DNA from: JAJRTA01 sp965603125
GTDB taxonomy: Bacteria > Zixibacteria > MSB-5A5 > GN15 > FEB-12
Reading direction: 5' to 3'
Assembly: GCA_965603125.1 (NCBI GenBank)
Contig: CBFDBU010000004.1
Span: 62,001-126,000 of the forward strand
Length of the DNA: 64,000 nucleotides
A program made the position numbers and the translations under genes. The notes under the pieces are model-generated. The model saw only the letters and a list, made by a program, of their open reading frames with translations, had not been told where the DNA came from and searched no databases. This document shows positions 62,318 to 64,000 of this stretch, piece by piece; the first letter of the stretch is position 1, and each line of letters starts with the position of its first letter.

Positions 62318-63844
62318 CTAATACGCCTTGGCGAAGACGGCGTCGATCTTGGCCGGTGCCCCGCAGATCACGCATCTGCCCGCCGTCCCACTCTGCTCAA
62401 ACGGCAGGCAACGGATCGTAACCTTCAGCTCCGCCGATTTCTCCTCGCAGGCCGGGTTCTCACACCACTTGGCCAGAACAAAACCGCCGTGGATTTCCGG
62501 TTTCTCAGCATCCTCCGGGGTGAAGTATTTCCGAAACGTTTCAAAGTCATCAATGTCGCGATTGGTGTGCTCATCCAACAGAGCCTTGGCCTGGCGGAAG
62601 TAGTTGGCCTGTATCTCTGGAAGAGCAGTAACGACGGTAGTGGTGACCTCTTCCCGGTTTACACTTCGAGCGGCCTTTACCGGCTCATCGCGCCGCCCCA
62701 TGAAGACACTCCCGGAATCCATGTCGCGGAAACCGATCTCCAGCCGAATCGGGGCGCCCCTTTTGACCCACTCCCATTTCTTCTCGACCGGGCGCATGTC
62801 CCTTTTGTCCACCTGCACCGCGATATTGCTACCACCGTAGGATGCGCGCCCGATATCATCAGCCACCGATTGAGCGTAAGCCATGATCCGGTCTTCCTGT
62901 CCCGGCTTGTTGAGCATGGGAATCACCACTACCTGCCTCGGCGCGATTCGAGGTGGCAGACGCAGGCCGTCGTCGTCAGCGTGGACCATAACAAGGGCCC
63001 CCACCAGACGGCTCGAAACTCCCCAGGAAGTGGTGTAAGCGTCCTCCTGTTCGCCGTCCCGATTCGAGAACTGAATCTCGAACGCGCGCGAGAAGTTCTG
63101 GCCGAGGTAGTGCGATGTTCCCGCCTGAAGCGCCTTGCGGTCCTGCATCATGCCCTCGATGCAGTAGGTGTTGACGGCGCCCGGGAAGCGTTCCACGGGC
63201 GTCTTCTCGCCGGCGATTACGGGAATGGCCAGTTCCTCCTCCACGAACGGGCGATAGACACGGTGCAGAATCATAAGCGTTTCTTCCATCGCCTCCTTCT
63301 CGCTGGCATGAGCGGTGTGCCCCTCCTGCCAGAGGAATTCCGTGGTGCGCAGGAATATGCGGGGGCGCATCTCCCATCTAACGATATTAGCCCACTGGTT
63401 GATCAAAAGCGGCAAATCACGATAGGATTGAATCCAGCGGGCAAAAGAGCGACCGATGATCGTCTCCGATGTCGGCCGCACGATCAGTGGTTCTTCCAGT
63501 TCCCCGGTGGGAACAAGTCTGCCGGACTTCTCGACCAGACGGTGGTGCGTGACTACCGCACACTCCTTGGCGAAACCCTCGACGTGACTCGCTTCTTTCT
63601 CTAAGAAGCTCAACGGGATAAACAGCGGGAAGTAGGCATTCTCGTGTCCGGTGGCTTTTATTCGGTCGTCCAGGCCGCGCTGGAGCTTCTCCCATATCCC
63701 GTAACCCCAGGGTCTGATGACCATACACCCCCGGACACTTGACATCTCGGCCATGTCAGCGGCCTTGATGACCTGCTGATACCATTCCGGGTAATCTTCC
63801 CGCCTTGTCGGTGATATTGCGTTTTGCTGGCTGTTGGCGCTCAC
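62318..63844 (-). CDS. proS: Prolyl-tRNA synthetase, archaeal/eukaryotic type
   Basis: 508 residues: class II motifs (motif 2 with RWEMRPRIFLRTTEFLWQEG, motif 3 region), anticodon-binding domain (about 305-410) and a C-terminal zinc-binding-like domain (CENPACEEK, CVICGA) ending in Tyr (FAKAY), the hallmark of the archaeal/eukaryotic form. It lacks the INS editing domain of the bacterial form. GTG at 63844 is preceded by AGGA. Single gene. Confidence 0.96.
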   Translation of the reverse strand: MSANSQQNAISPTRREDYPEWYQQVIKAADMAEMSSVRGCMVIRPWGYGIWEKLQRGLDDRIKATGHENAYFPLFIPLSFLEKEASHVEGFAKECAVVTHHRLVEKSGRLVPTGELEEPLIVRPTSETIIGRSFARWIQSYRDLPLLINQWANIVRWEMRPRIFLRTTEFLWQEGHTAHASEKEAMEETLMILHRVYRPFVEEELAIPVIAGEKTPVERFPGAVNTYCIEGMMQDRKALQAGTSHYLGQNFSRAFEIQFSNRDGEQEDAYTTSWGVSSRLVGALVMVHADDDGLRLPPRIAPRQVVVIPMLNKPGQEDRIMAYAQSVADDIGRASYGGSNIAVQVDKRDMRPVEKKWEWVKRGAPIRLEIGFRDMDSGSVFMGRRDEPVKAARSVNREEVTTTVVTALPEIQANYFRQAKALLDEHTNRDIDDFETFRKYFTPEDAEKPEIHGGFVLAKWCENPACEEKSAELKVTIRCLPFEQSGTAGRCVICGAPAKIDAVFAKAY

Positions 63845-63959
63845 TTCTCACTCATCCTGTATTTATGCGGTCGGCTTGAGGCCGCAGCGCCCCGTAACAG
63901 GCCTCTGCGGCTGCTTTTCAAGGGACGCGACCCCGTTGCTTGTCAGTCATATCGGCCGG

Positions 63960-63988
63960 ACTATAGTACCAGCTAAGCGAAATGACAA
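63960..63988 (-). promoter_or_regulatory. Putative sigma70-type promoter of proS
   Basis: TTGTCA (complement of 63983-63988), exactly 17 bp, TATAGT (63960-63965): five of six matches in each. It would give a leader of about 110 nt before the proS GTG; no T-box motif was seen in that leader. Confidence 0.7.
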
Positions 63989-64000
63989 CAAAAATCCCCG

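Noticed and set aside
62198..63604. A 468-codon plus-strand frame opposite proS
   Set aside because: Shadow of proS on the other strand; no ribosome-binding site and no family resemblance.

Overview
The window is a 64-kb stretch of a high-GC, diderm bacterial chromosome. lptF/lptG, signal peptidase I, RseP, TonB-dependent and porin-like outer-membrane proteins and a lipoprotein show an LPS-type outer membrane. A secreted protein ending in an NYPNPFNPTT-type sorting tail, a protein ending in paired dockerin-like DISDLVYLVDYMF repeats, and a C25 (gingipain-like) peptidase point to the FCB superphylum. Candidate phylum Zixibacteria is my best guess, but that is inference, not proof.

Layout. 1-9 kb: porin-like protein with a clear terminator, oligosaccharide flippase, lipoprotein, S9 peptidase, small SpoIIAA-like protein and a secreted propeller/dockerin protein. 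9-11.7 kb: a BtuB-like TonB-dependent receptor behind a cobalamin riboswitch. Its signal peptide can only be recovered by assuming a non-canonical AUU start, which lies in a hairpin together with the ribosome-binding site. 11.7-18.4 kb: cytochrome c maturation operon DUF1573-ccmA-B-C-D-E-F-aspartyl protease, with a Cys-type CcmE and a 37-residue CcmD. 18.5-22.4 kb: lepB, rseP, dxr and a cyclophilin lipoprotein.

22.4-30.5 kb is an accessory and decaying region. It holds palindromic repeats, a 3 x 47-bp tandem repeat, two orphan ORFs, an IS630 transposase remnant, an ABC permease gene broken by an amber codon and fused head to head with a beheaded NtrC-type regulator, an apparently intact histidine kinase, and a tyrosine recombinase next to tRNA-Ser. 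30.6-36.5 kb returns to core genes: fetAB, a YhaM-like HD nuclease, lptF-lptG and a methyltransferase. 36.6-39 kb is the C25 peptidase.

39.8-49.8 kb reads as an envelope/signalling block: ECF sigma factor, DUF4097 protein, a bactofilin-like domain fused to a membrane domain, a toast-rack protein, then an active HtrA-like protease overlapping a paralogue that has lost its triad, a cohesin-like secreted protein and a membrane-anchored protein with two kinase domains. 49.9-51.8 kb: tsaD and a YbbR protein. 51.9-53.6 kb is a second accessory patch with the same repeat families, a DUF3800 gene and gene fragments. 53.6-64 kb: secreted propeller protein, M20 amidohydrolase, an endonuclease V homologue with two substituted catalytic positions, a DUF4846-like protein, an AhpD-like protein, clpX-clpP-tig, tRNA-Leu and an archaeal/eukaryotic-type proS with a well-formed promoter.

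The strongest leads are the riboswitch/AUU-start receptor, the Cys-type CcmE operon, the active/inactive HtrA pair, the altered endonuclease V, and the repeat element that sits upstream of each accessory ORF. No CRISPR array and no recognisable defence system was found.
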